Both the position numbers and the translations under genes were made by a program. Positions 44,116-52,447 of a DNA stretch of 64,000 nt are shown piece after piece; the first letter of the stretch is position 1; each line of letters starts with the position of its first letter. The notes beneath the pieces were generated by a model. That model was not told the origin of the DNA. It searched no databases and saw nothing but the letters and a program-made list of their open reading frames with translations. The DNA comes from an uncultured Verrucomicrobiales bacterium. GTDB taxonomy: Bacteria > Verrucomicrobiota > Verrucomicrobiia > Verrucomicrobiales > Akkermansiaceae. Location: positions 25,175-89,174 of the forward strand of contig CALFVF010000006.1 of assembly GCA_937928735.1 (NCBI GenBank). The letters are read 5' to 3'.

Positions 44116-45114
44116 CTAGCCACTGAGTCCCGCATCCATCGTGGAGCGCAGTACACAGTAAGCGAAGTACCCGAGTAGCAGAGTAGCTCCCTGTGCCCGA
44201 TTAATCTGCATTCGCAGCCACATGAAGGGGAGAATCAGGACTATCACCCCAAGCATCACTCCTAAGTCCACCCACTCAATGCCCTCAGAGGCTAATGGGT
44301 ATACAGAAGCTGTGATACCCACGACGGCTAGAATATTAAAGATACAGGAGCCAACGGCATTCCCTGTAATGATATCTCCCTCACCTCGCTTTGCGGCAAT
44401 GATTGAGGTCGCCAGCTCTGGCAAGGAAGTACCTATCGCAAAGACCAAGAGAGCAATAATGGCCTCAGACACATGGAAATGACGTGCAATCGCCGAACCG
44501 TGTGTGACTAACCATTCTGCTCCGAACTTTAGGGTGACTAGCCCAATACAGACTAAGCCTATATTCATGACAATGCGCAGTGATCCACTCTGCTTTACCT
44601 TTTCAAGATCTTCTGTTGAAAATTCCTCACTCTCCCCTCCTTCTTTCCCTGCTGATCGAAGGCTCGAGACCACATAGCAGACGATACCCACTGCCATGAC
44701 GATCCCTTCCCATCTCTGGACTTCACCATCGAGAAGAGAGAGCACAAAGACCAGAGACGCTCCGAGGAGAATCGGTACCTCGCGTTTGATAATCTGTTTG
44801 TGAATAGTAATGGGCTTCATCAAGGCTCCCACTCCTAGAATCAGTGCGATGTTGCAGATATTGGACCCAATGACATTTCCCAGAGCGACATCGGGCTTCG
44901 GAACAGCGCCGCGCATTGACTCTAAGCAGACAAGTAACTCAGGCGCACTCGTCCCGAAGGCTACGACAGTGAGTCCAACAACAAGGGGAGATACGCCAAA
45001 TTTCAGAGCGATCTCAGAAGCCCCTTTCACCAGCCATTCTGCTCCATAGTAGAGAGCGACTAAGCCAGCGATCAGCCATAAGATATGTAGGGTCAATTCC
45101 ACCTTCGCAACCAA
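44116..45114 (-). CDS. CaCA-family calcium/sodium antiporter
   Basis: The 332-residue inner-membrane protein has about ten helices and the two inverted alpha-repeats typical of the family: GNVIGSNICNIALILGVGAL and GNAVGSCIFNILAVVGIT. The second half of each repeat (GTSAPELLV and GTSLPELATS) is also conserved. It exchanges Ca2+ for Na+ or H+. It is a single gene, convergent with the TIM-barrel gene. Confidence 0.9.
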   Translation of the reverse strand: MVAKVELTLHILWLIAGLVALYYGAEWLVKGASEIALKFGVSPLVVGLTVVAFGTSAPELLVCLESMRGAVPKPDVALGNVIGSNICNIALILGVGALMKPITIHKQIIKREVPILLGASLVFVLSLLDGEVQRWEGIVMAVGIVCYVVSSLRSAGKEGGESEEFSTEDLEKVKQSGSLRIVMNIGLVCIGLVTLKFGAEWLVTHGSAIARHFHVSEAIIALLVFAIGTSLPELATSIIAAKRGEGDIITGNAVGSCIFNILAVVGITASVYPLASEGIEWVDLGVMLGVIVLILPFMWLRMQINRAQGATLLLGYFAYCVLRSTMDAGLSG

Positions 45115-45236
45115 GCATATCTACACTAAAGTGCAATACATTTCCCTTACAGCCGACTCAAGAGGTCAGCACGAGGGATTTACATGAGGGATCTACACCA
45201 GCACGGCTCTCTGGCACTCAGTCCTAGCTGATGCGG

Positions 45237-46613
45237 TCACGCATTGGCACCTCTCACCATATGGAGAATGCGCTCATAGATATCCTCAGCACTCGTAATG
45301 GTACTATGCGGGTCTCTTGTGATCCAGATAGGCTGTTCTTCTTCATGGACTCGGTCTCGGCCATGGGAGCCTTTGACCAGAGTCGCATCTAGAGGGATGA
45401 CATCGAGTAATCCACGTAGTCCTAGTTTCTTTTTGAGTAAGAACTGAGCGACTTTGAGCTTAGGGAATGCCAGCTGAGGATCCATAAAGAGCTCAACGGG
45501 GTCGTAGCCGGGCTTGCGATGAATATCCACGCAGCGCGCGAAATCTGGTGCCTTCGCATCATCTTGCCAGTAATAATAGGTGAACCAAGCGTCTTGCTCA
45601 GATACAGCTACATAGTCCCCTGCTCTCTCACTTCCGGGAGATGAGACAGGGTAGAGGCTCTCTGAGAGGCGCACTTCTTCGACTCCATCTACCTCTCCCA
45701 GTAGTGCTTCCACTTCTGCTTTCAGACTGACGTCGTTCACATAGACATGGGCGACTTGGTGGTCAGCCACAGCGAAGACCTGACTCGCGCCACAGTCTAA
45801 CATTTCTAGCCCTAGTTCCTCCTTAATCGTGATCCAGCCTTTTTCTCGAAAAATACGGTTGAGATGAATCGGTCGACTGACTTTAGAAATGCCATATTCA
45901 GAGAGTAGTGCCACCTTGATGCCGCGCGCCTCATAAAACTCGACAAGATCTCTCAAGACCTCATCCACACCTCGCAGCTCAGCCACCATTTCTGGAGCTC
46001 CTGGCCCGTATTTCTGAAGTCCATAGTCTAAATGTGGGATATAGACGAGGCTCAGTGTAGGCTCGTGCTTCTCCTCCACCCATTTCGCAGACTCAGCGAT
46101 CCACTTTGAGCATGGTAGCCCAGCTCCTGGCCCCCAGAAGGTGAAAAAAGGAAACTCGCCAAGATCCGCCTTAATCTCCTCACGCATCGCCATCGGGTGG
46201 GTGTAGACATCAAAGACCTTTCTCCCATCTGCTGGGTACATGGGACGTGGCGTGATACTATAGTCTGCGGAACTATACATATTATACCACCAGAAGAGCT
46301 TCGCGCAGGTGAAGTCAGGCAGTTCTGCGCGGAGCTGATCCCAGATTTTCGTGCCCTTCACGATATGGTTACTTTGTTTCCAGAATTTCACCTCTGCATC
46401 CTCTCGACTATACCAACCATTCGCGATAATCCCGTGCTCGGCCTCGGTGCGGCCAGTCACATAGCTCGACTGGGCAGTACAAGTGACAGCTGGAAATGCT
46501 GGAGGAAAAGAACTCACATTGGCCTCTGCAGTATATTGCTTCAAAAAGGGAGTTTCCTCCCCGACGAGGCTTTTGGTTAATCCCACTACATTGATAACTG
46601 CCACTCTCTGCAT
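45237..46613 (-). CDS. Alkaline phosphatase superfamily nucleotide pyrophosphatase/phosphodiesterase
   Basis: The 458-residue protein starts MQRVAVINVVGLTKSLVGEETPFL and has the nucleophile region PAVTCTAQSSYVTG (Thr near residue 43), EHGIIANGW, a LLSEYGIS metal motif and GSHGR near the end. It resembles the EboF-like phosphodiesterases of the Ebo metabolite-export cluster, though only this one gene of such a cluster is in the window. No signal peptide. An inverted repeat at 46649-46678 lies just ahead of the gene. Confidence 0.85.
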   Translation of the reverse strand: MQRVAVINVVGLTKSLVGEETPFLKQYTAEANVSSFPPAFPAVTCTAQSSYVTGRTEAEHGIIANGWYSREDAEVKFWKQSNHIVKGTKIWDQLRAELPDFTCAKLFWWYNMYSSADYSITPRPMYPADGRKVFDVYTHPMAMREEIKADLGEFPFFTFWGPGAGLPCSKWIAESAKWVEEKHEPTLSLVYIPHLDYGLQKYGPGAPEMVAELRGVDEVLRDLVEFYEARGIKVALLSEYGISKVSRPIHLNRIFREKGWITIKEELGLEMLDCGASQVFAVADHQVAHVYVNDVSLKAEVEALLGEVDGVEEVRLSESLYPVSSPGSERAGDYVAVSEQDAWFTYYYWQDDAKAPDFARCVDIHRKPGYDPVELFMDPQLAFPKLKVAQFLLKKKLGLRGLLDVIPLDATLVKGSHGRDRVHEEEQPIWITRDPHSTITSAEDIYERILHMVRGANA

Positions 46614-46648
46614 GCTCTATTCATAGCTCCTCTCCCAGACAATGCAAT

Positions 46649-46678
46649 AGAGAGCTCTAGGAAGAAATGGAGCTCTCT
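46649..46678. promoter_or_regulatory. 9-bp inverted repeat between divergent genes
   Basis: AGAGAGCTC, a 12-base spacer, then GAGCTCTCT lies between the start of the phosphodiesterase gene and engB. It could be a binding site for a regulator of one of them, or a mRNA hairpin in the phosphodiesterase leader. Nothing else supports it. Confidence 0.35.
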
Positions 46679-46797
46679 CGTGCCTATCTATCCATGGCTA
46701 CCTATTTGCCGTAAGGGGGCTGATAGTACTCTTTTCCAGTGCTAGAATGACCTGCAATAACACTTGTAATCTCCTCCGTTCTCAAGACACTCGAAGC

Positions 46798-47403
46798 ATG
46801 AAAATACAGTCTGCTGAATTCGAGAAAAGTGCCCCTAGCTATGCGGATTGTCCAGAGGCCAGCTTACCTGAGTTCGCTTTTGTCGGGCGCTCCAATGTCG
46901 GTAAGTCCTCGCTGATTAATATGCTCACCGGAAAGGATAAACTCGCCACTGTCTCCTCGACACCAGGGAGAACCCAGATGATTAATTTTTTCCAAATTGA
47001 TCGCCGCTGGAAGCTCGTTGACCTCCCAGGCTACGGCTACGCGAAGACTTCCAAGAAGAATAAAGAGCGTTTCCGTGAGTTTGTCTCTGAGTATTTATTA
47101 GAGCGTGAGCCTCTGCTTTGTGTCTTTGTTCTCATCGACTCTCGCCTACCACCACAGCCCATAGATCTGGCGTTTACGCAGTGGCTTGTTGAGTCAGAGA
47201 TACCCTTTGTCCTAGTCTATACGAAGGCGGATAAGACAAAGCCCGGGGCCCTCCAAAAAACACAGAAAGAGTTCCTCAAAGGCATGGAAGAGTACTGTGA
47301 AGCCCCTCCAAGAACCTTCATTACATCTGCCAATAAGCGAGATGGACGCAAAGATCTGCTAGAATTCATCCAACTAGCTCTCTCTGCGAATAGTTCTCAG
47401 TAG
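46798..47403 (+). CDS. engB: Ribosome biogenesis GTP-binding protein EngB/YsxC
   Basis: EngB is a small GTPase that acts in 50S assembly. I start at ATG 46798 (MKIQSAEFEKSAPSY). The P-loop GRSNVGKSS is at 30-38, the switch region STPGRTQMINFF and G3 DLPGYGYAK follow, and G4 is TKADK. Length 201 is normal. It ends 1 bp before the convergent argS, so there is no room for a separate terminator. Confidence 0.95.
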   Translation: MKIQSAEFEKSAPSYADCPEASLPEFAFVGRSNVGKSSLINMLTGKDKLATVSSTPGRTQMINFFQIDRRWKLVDLPGYGYAKTSKKNKERFREFVSEYLLEREPLLCVFVLIDSRLPPQPIDLAFTQWLVESEIPFVLVYTKADKTKPGALQKTQKEFLKGMEEYCEAPPRTFITSANKRDGRKDLLEFIQLALSANSSQ

Positions 47404-47404
47404 A

Positions 47405-49159
47405 CTACATTCTCTCTGGCACTGAGATACCAAATAGACCCAGACCTGTCTTCATCACACGACTGGTCTGCTCACACAGTGCGAGGCGCGTCATTTTCAC
47501 AGAACCCTCACTCTTTAGTACATGGCAGGCTGCGACAAAGGAGTGATAGGCCTTGGCGAGTTCGAGGAGATAGCTCGCGAGGATGTTCGGTTTATAGTCA
47601 TCTAACACTGTTGGCAGAGCTTCCCCGAAGCGGCTTAGCATACGGACAAGGTGGATTTCTTCTTTCTCTGAGACCGTGAACTCACTTGGCTCAAGCACCA
47701 CCTCTTGATCTAGGTTTCGTAGAATCGAAGATGCTCTCACATAGCTATAGAGAAGGTAAGGTGCCGTGTCACCCTCCAGTGCCACCATTTTTTCAAGATC
47801 AAACATGTAGTCTGAGGCGCGATTATGAGAGAGCTCTGTGAATTTCACAGCTCCCACGCCAATGAGCTTGGCTAATTCCTTTTGTTCTTCCACTGGGAGG
47901 TGAGCACTTTTTTCTTTGAGAACATTGGCAGCAGCTGCCGTCGCATCATCGAGGATGTCCATGAGTTTTGGCAGATCACCATCTCTTGTCTTTAGTGGCT
48001 TGCCGTCTTTGCCTAAAATCGTGCCAAAGGAGACGTGGCGAAACTCAATCTCGCGACCACGGCGCTCTGCAATATCAAATAATTGTCTAAAATGCAGGCC
48101 TTGGCGTGCATCCACGACATAGAGCGCGCGATCTGCCTTCCACTCATTGGCACGGTAGTCGATGGTTGCGATATCCGTTGTCGCATAGTTGTAGCCACCG
48201 TCTTTCTTACGCACTAGCATGGGGCAGTCTTGCCATTCTCCATCCCGATTTTCTAAGAATGGGTCTTTCTTCTCTGCGAGTGCACCACCACTAAAGACAC
48301 AGAGGGCACCATCTGACTCTTTAGCGAGATTTTCTTTCTCTAGCTCCTCAATGACTTCGGCGAGTTGGTCATTGTAATAACTCTCTCCTAACCAGTGATC
48401 AAAGCTCACACCCAGTCGATCATAAATCGCATTAAGACCATCCATGGAAACCTGCACACATTTCTGCCAGATCTCATGGTTTTCACGATCACCTTGTTGG
48501 AGTTTGACGAGTTCGTCACGGCATTCTTGGGCAATCACCTCGTCCTCTTTCTTGAGCCGGTTGACCTCTTGGTAAACACGGAGTAACTCTGCTAAAGGGT
48601 CATTGGTTAGAGCACTTTGATCTAACATTGTTTTCCAACCATAAATAATCATTCCAAACTGAGTGCCCCAGTCTCCAATATGGTTATCCGTGATGACATT
48701 ATAGCCAAGATAGCGGGCAATGCGCTGGAGTGAGTCCCCTATGATTGTTGAGCGAATATGCCCTACATGCATAGGTTTCGCCACATTTGGCGCTGAAAAA
48801 TCAACCACAATGGTCTCACTCCGCACCAGCTCTGGCACACCTAGACGAGTGTCCTTATAGAGAGTCGCGAAATGCTGACTCCAGCCCACTTGCTCAATGC
48901 GGAAATTAATGAATCCAGGGCCTGCAATATCAGCACTCGCGAGCCCTTCTAGCTCTAGATGATCGACAATAGTCTGAGCGATTTCTCGAGGATTTGCGCC
49001 AATATGCTTCTTAAGCATCATGGCCACATTACTCTGGTAATCTCCAAATTGTAAATCTGCTACTGCTGCTAACTGCACAACAAAGCCCTCTGGTAGTGTG
49101 TAGCCAGCAGCCTCGATGGCACGCGTGAGTTTTCCCTGTAATTGCTCTAAAAGTGTCAT
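47405..49159 (-). CDS. argS: Arginine-tRNA ligase
   Basis: A class I synthetase with 584 residues. The N-terminal Add-1 domain is at 1-105, the HIGH motif appears as HVGH in APNVAKPMHVGHIRSTIIGD (near 128-147), and the DALR anticodon-binding domain at about 455-584. The C-terminus GLGLFGISVPERM is typical. Its ATG (MTLLEQLQGKLTRAI) is unambiguous. It is convergent with engB. Confidence 0.96.
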   Translation of the reverse strand: MTLLEQLQGKLTRAIEAAGYTLPEGFVVQLAAVADLQFGDYQSNVAMMLKKHIGANPREIAQTIVDHLELEGLASADIAGPGFINFRIEQVGWSQHFATLYKDTRLGVPELVRSETIVVDFSAPNVAKPMHVGHIRSTIIGDSLQRIARYLGYNVITDNHIGDWGTQFGMIIYGWKTMLDQSALTNDPLAELLRVYQEVNRLKKEDEVIAQECRDELVKLQQGDRENHEIWQKCVQVSMDGLNAIYDRLGVSFDHWLGESYYNDQLAEVIEELEKENLAKESDGALCVFSGGALAEKKDPFLENRDGEWQDCPMLVRKKDGGYNYATTDIATIDYRANEWKADRALYVVDARQGLHFRQLFDIAERRGREIEFRHVSFGTILGKDGKPLKTRDGDLPKLMDILDDATAAAANVLKEKSAHLPVEEQKELAKLIGVGAVKFTELSHNRASDYMFDLEKMVALEGDTAPYLLYSYVRASSILRNLDQEVVLEPSEFTVSEKEEIHLVRMLSRFGEALPTVLDDYKPNILASYLLELAKAYHSFVAACHVLKSEGSVKMTRLALCEQTSRVMKTGLGLFGISVPERM

Positions 49160-49235
49160 GACCTTACAAATTCAATGAAGGGCAACGACCCAGCTGGCAA
49201 GCTAGAATAGTAACTTCACCCAACTAATGTCAGAT

Positions 49236-49715
49236 TTAGCGCTCTGTGTGGATACGAGAAGGTCTGGAGCCTAAAATTTCTAAGACACACTCAGCACTCT
49301 GAGCCTCAGCGAGTTCTCTTCTGACCTCGCAGTTATTAAACATCTTAGCAATCGCTGCCAACGTCTGCAGATGCATGTGATACTGCTTCCGGGGCACAAC
49401 AAAGAGTAAAAGAAAATTAACCGGGGCATTATCGAGGGCCTCAAAATCAATGCCTTTCAGTGAGCGGCCAAAGACAGCTACAACATTGTCAATCTCATCC
49501 GAGAAAGCATGTGGAATGGCAACTCCAGAGCCAATTCCCGTGCTAATCTGGTCTTCCCTACTATGGAGCGCTTCCAGAATGTCCTCTTTTGTTTCACCCT
49601 CTAGCATATTGAGCGTCTGTAGGTGCTCAACAAGTTCGACAATAGAACCCCAGTGATCCACTGATTCCATCTCTAGAACGACCTGTTTAGGTGTTAATAA
49701 GCTAGCTAATTTCAT
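49236..49715 (-). CDS. ptsN: PTS EIIA-like nitrogen-regulatory protein
   Basis: I start at ATG 49715 (MKLASLLTPKQVVLEM), as the frame upstream is not family-like. The 159-residue product has the phosphorylatable His69 in GSGVAIPHAFS and the LLLFVVPRKQYHMHLQTLA helix of EIIA fructose/nitrogen proteins. PtsN takes phosphate from NPr and controls K+ and other processes by protein-protein contact. The potassium protein gene trkA is elsewhere in the window. Between this gene and argS lie 76 bases. Confidence 0.9.
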   Translation of the reverse strand: MKLASLLTPKQVVLEMESVDHWGSIVELVEHLQTLNMLEGETKEDILEALHSREDQISTGIGSGVAIPHAFSDEIDNVVAVFGRSLKGIDFEALDNAPVNFLLLFVVPRKQYHMHLQTLAAIAKMFNNCEVRRELAEAQSAECVLEILGSRPSRIHTER

Positions 49716-50132
49716 TTCTGATTCACTATTTCGGAGAACATACAATATATACGTCGAGAAAATCAGTGATAACGAGAAAGCACACGACGAGCAAGTTCTT
49801 TCTGCTTCTGCCCTCACGGTCAAAAATGAGATTTTCGCTCAGTCCTTAAAATAGGCTTAAAGAGATACCAAATGTCGATGCACTAAGAAACTAGATCAGA
49901 CCCACCACATCAATGGATGCTTTTATGACACCAACGGCAATACAGAACCACCTTCTTTGTGACTTTCGTTAGGGCACCTCCGGTAACCTGCTTTCGATAA
50001 AAAATGCCTTCAGATTTTTTTCAGATCAAGGCAAACACAATCTTTTTTGAATGGATTCATAAAAATTATGGACTACACAGAGATGGAGAAAATCGGTGGT
50101 ATTTTTAGAAATGAGGTTACCGGAGGTGTCCG
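49716..50132. other. Intergenic region with repeat copy C
   Basis: These 417 bases hold no gene that I can support. The right part is the inverted-repeat element copy C (49971-50131), which ends next to the stop codon of the HTH gene. The left part should hold the ptsN promoter. Confidence 0.55.
49971..50131 (+). repeat. Inverted-repeat element, copy C (MITE-like, 161 bp)
   Basis: The ends AGGGCACCTCCGGTAACCTG and GGTTACCGGAGGTGTCC are almost perfect inverted repeats of each other. The interior shows GATCAAGGCAAACACAATC, TTTTTTGAATGGATTCATAA and CAGAGATGGAG as in copies A and B. It borders the stop codon of the HTH gene at 50133. Confidence 0.87.
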
Positions 50133-50633
50133 TTAGTATAAGGTTTTTCTTGGGCCTTGCTCAGGTTCTTTTTCCGCCTCTTCCATGAGCTCGAAATCTC
50201 CTTCTTCACAGCAGCGCACAAAGCCCTCGCCATAGCCTTTGAGCTTATCCCAGCATTCACGAATATCTTCTGCCTCATCATTGGTGATTGAGCTATCTAG
50301 TGCGGCTGTTGAGATTCTAGAGAGCAGACTTGAGAACTGCATGACAATCTCATTGGTCGCTGGCAGGACTTCAAAGCCCTGTTCACAGTGACTCTCTGGA
50401 TTTCTAACAAAGTAGCCACCGCACTGTTCACAGAGCCACTCTATAATTTGTTGCGACTCTGTTAGTTTATAAATCTCTATAATTCGATCCAGCGGGTTAC
50501 GACTGCCTGATCCACCCTCTGACTGCTCTTGAGCCCACTTGTAGACTAAGGAAAGAGAGATCCCTAACTCTGAAGCAACGGCTTTAGGGGATGTGTCTGC
50601 AAAAGCTTTTTTTAGAACTTCATGAGATTCCAT
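50133..50633 (-). CDS. HTH protein, phage CII/CP76-like
   Basis: The 166-residue protein has an N-terminal helix-turn-helix of about 55 residues (KAFADTSPKAVASELGISLSLVYKWAQ) followed by a region with the Cys pattern WLCEQCGGYF, which could hold a metal, and an acidic C-terminus (EEAEKEPEQGP). It resembles the CII-like phage regulators by pattern. No other phage gene is near. It could act on a target elsewhere. The start MESHEVLKK is clear. Confidence 0.6.
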   Translation of the reverse strand: MESHEVLKKAFADTSPKAVASELGISLSLVYKWAQEQSEGGSGSRNPLDRIIEIYKLTESQQIIEWLCEQCGGYFVRNPESHCEQGFEVLPATNEIVMQFSSLLSRISTAALDSSITNDEAEDIRECWDKLKGYGEGFVRCCEEGDFELMEEAEKEPEQGPRKTLY

Positions 50634-50740
50634 GCATTAAATCTAGAGAATCGATTTCATAATAGCAAGACAGGGCTGAACATTCTTTCCATTGATCTTA
50701 AACACCAAAAAAACACCACAATAAACACTCATGGGAAAAG

Positions 50741-50766
50741 AAAAACCCGGAGTGTAAAACTCCGGG
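50741..50766 (-). terminator. Intrinsic terminator of tRNA-Ser
   Basis: On the minus strand CCCGGAGT pairs with ACTCCGGG around a 5-base loop and is followed by TTTTT. It ends the tRNA-Ser transcript. Confidence 0.88.
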
Positions 50767-50779
50767 CTTCATCGCCGAG

Positions 50780-50869
50780 TGGCAGAGGGGGTGAGATTCG
50801 AACTCACGGTGGGTGTAACCCCACGTCGGTTTTCAAGACCGGTGCATTAAACCACTCTGCCACCCCTCC
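50780..50869 (-). tRNA. tRNA-Ser (TGA)
   Basis: A 90-base class II tRNA: acceptor GGAGGGG pairs with CCCCTCT, discriminator G, encoded CCA, anticodon loop CTTGAAA gives TGA, with a long variable arm. The 27-43 pair in the anticodon stem is a mismatch. It stands ahead of serS in the opposite direction. Confidence 0.95.
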
Positions 50870-51086
50870 GTGACTCGTGCGAGCGGCGGGAAATTGCACG
50901 AGAACAAAAAAAAAGGCAAGTAAACAATTTCATTTTTTTCACCTTTTTAAAGCCAGCTATTTCTCTGCATTCTAAGGGCACTCATTTTCTCATTTTCTCG
51001 CAAGAATGATAAAATCATAAAAATCAACCTCTTCTCTACATTTGGGGGTTTGATTCTGCTAAAAACGAGCTATAGAGATGCCAGCC

Positions 51087-52355
51087 ATGCTGGATATAAA
51101 AGAAATTCGTGAGAATGCTGAGGAGTTAAAACAACGTATCGCTCAGCGCGGATGTGAATCACATAGCCTAATTGATGAAGTTATACTCTGTGATGAGGCA
51201 CGCCGTAAAATTGAGACCCAAAAGCAAACGCTCCAAGCTCAGCGTAAGTCCACCTCAAAGAACATCGGAGCCCTCATCGCTCAAGGTCAAGACCCCTCAG
51301 AGATCAAGGCGGAGGTGAAGGAAATTGGTGATCAAATCAGTGTCTTAGAGGCTGAGACCAATCAAGTTTCTCAAAAACTCAATCACCTTCTCTTAAGTAT
51401 TCCCAATGCACCTCACGAAGCTTGTCCAGTGGGTGCTGATGAAAATGACAACCCTGAAATTCGCACTTGGGGTGAAAAGCCTGATGTCAAAAACCCTAAA
51501 GACCATGTCGAGCTAGCAGAGCTTCACCAACTCATCGACTTTGAAGCGGCAGCGAAGATCTCAGGATCTGGATTTGCTGTCTATAAGGGCAAAGGCGCTA
51601 AACTCGAGCGCGCGCTCATTAACTTTCTACTCGACCTCCAAACACAAGAACACGGCTACACAGAAGTCAATGTGCCACATATTATTCGCCGCTTCTGCAT
51701 GGAGGGTACGGGCCAACTCCCTAAGTTCGAGGACGATATGTACGGTCTCGAAGACGGGGCTATGTTTCTCGCTCCCACCGCAGAAGTTCCCGTGACAAAT
51801 CTCTATCGTGAAACTCTGCTCAAGGAATCTGATCTGCCCATTAAAATGACCGCCCACACACCCTGCTTCCGCCGTGAAGCTGGTAGTGCTGGCCGTGATA
51901 ACAAAGGCATTATTCGCATGCACCAGTTTGACAAGGTCGAGCTTGTTCAGGCTGTACACCCCGATCATTCTTGCAGGGAACTCGAGGCTCTCACCGGTCA
52001 CGCAGAAGCTGCTCTAGAAAGACTCGGTCTACACTATAGAACCATTGAGCTATGTACCGGAGACGTCGGCTTTAGTGCCTGCAAGACCTACGACATTGAA
52101 GTCTGGGCCCCTGGACAAGGGAAGTACCTCGAAGTCTCTAGCTGCTCAAATTTTGGTGATTATCAAGCACGCCGCATGAAGTTACGCTTTAAAGATGCTG
52201 ATGGAAATAACCGCTTCTGCCACACCCTCAATGGCTCAGGCACCGCTCTTCCGCGCCTCTACGTCGCCCTACTTGAGCAGAACCAGCAGGAGGATGGCTC
52301 CGTGCTCATTCCTGAGGCACTAGTTCCTTATTTTGGAGCTTCTAAGATCGGCTAA
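51087..52355 (+). CDS. serS: Serine-tRNA ligase
   Basis: A class II synthetase. I start at ATG 51087 (MLDIKEIRENAEELK); ATG 51078 adds three residues. The N-terminal coiled-coil arm at about 30-100 binds the long variable arm of tRNA-Ser; motif 2 (FRREAGSAGRDNKGIIRMHQFDKVEL) and motif 3 (GSGTALPRLYVALLE) are complete. Length 422 is normal. It follows the divergent tRNA-Ser, which is one of its own substrates. Confidence 0.96.
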   Translation: MLDIKEIRENAEELKQRIAQRGCESHSLIDEVILCDEARRKIETQKQTLQAQRKSTSKNIGALIAQGQDPSEIKAEVKEIGDQISVLEAETNQVSQKLNHLLLSIPNAPHEACPVGADENDNPEIRTWGEKPDVKNPKDHVELAELHQLIDFEAAAKISGSGFAVYKGKGAKLERALINFLLDLQTQEHGYTEVNVPHIIRRFCMEGTGQLPKFEDDMYGLEDGAMFLAPTAEVPVTNLYRETLLKESDLPIKMTAHTPCFRREAGSAGRDNKGIIRMHQFDKVELVQAVHPDHSCRELEALTGHAEAALERLGLHYRTIELCTGDVGFSACKTYDIEVWAPGQGKYLEVSSCSNFGDYQARRMKLRFKDADGNNRFCHTLNGSGTALPRLYVALLEQNQQEDGSVLIPEALVPYFGASKIG

Positions 52356-52447
52356 AACTCTACACCATCACGGCTTGCACACCCCGGCAAGCCAGTGTAA
52401 GAGTCTCATCCCCCTCGCACGGACAATTTCTGACAGACTACAAACTC

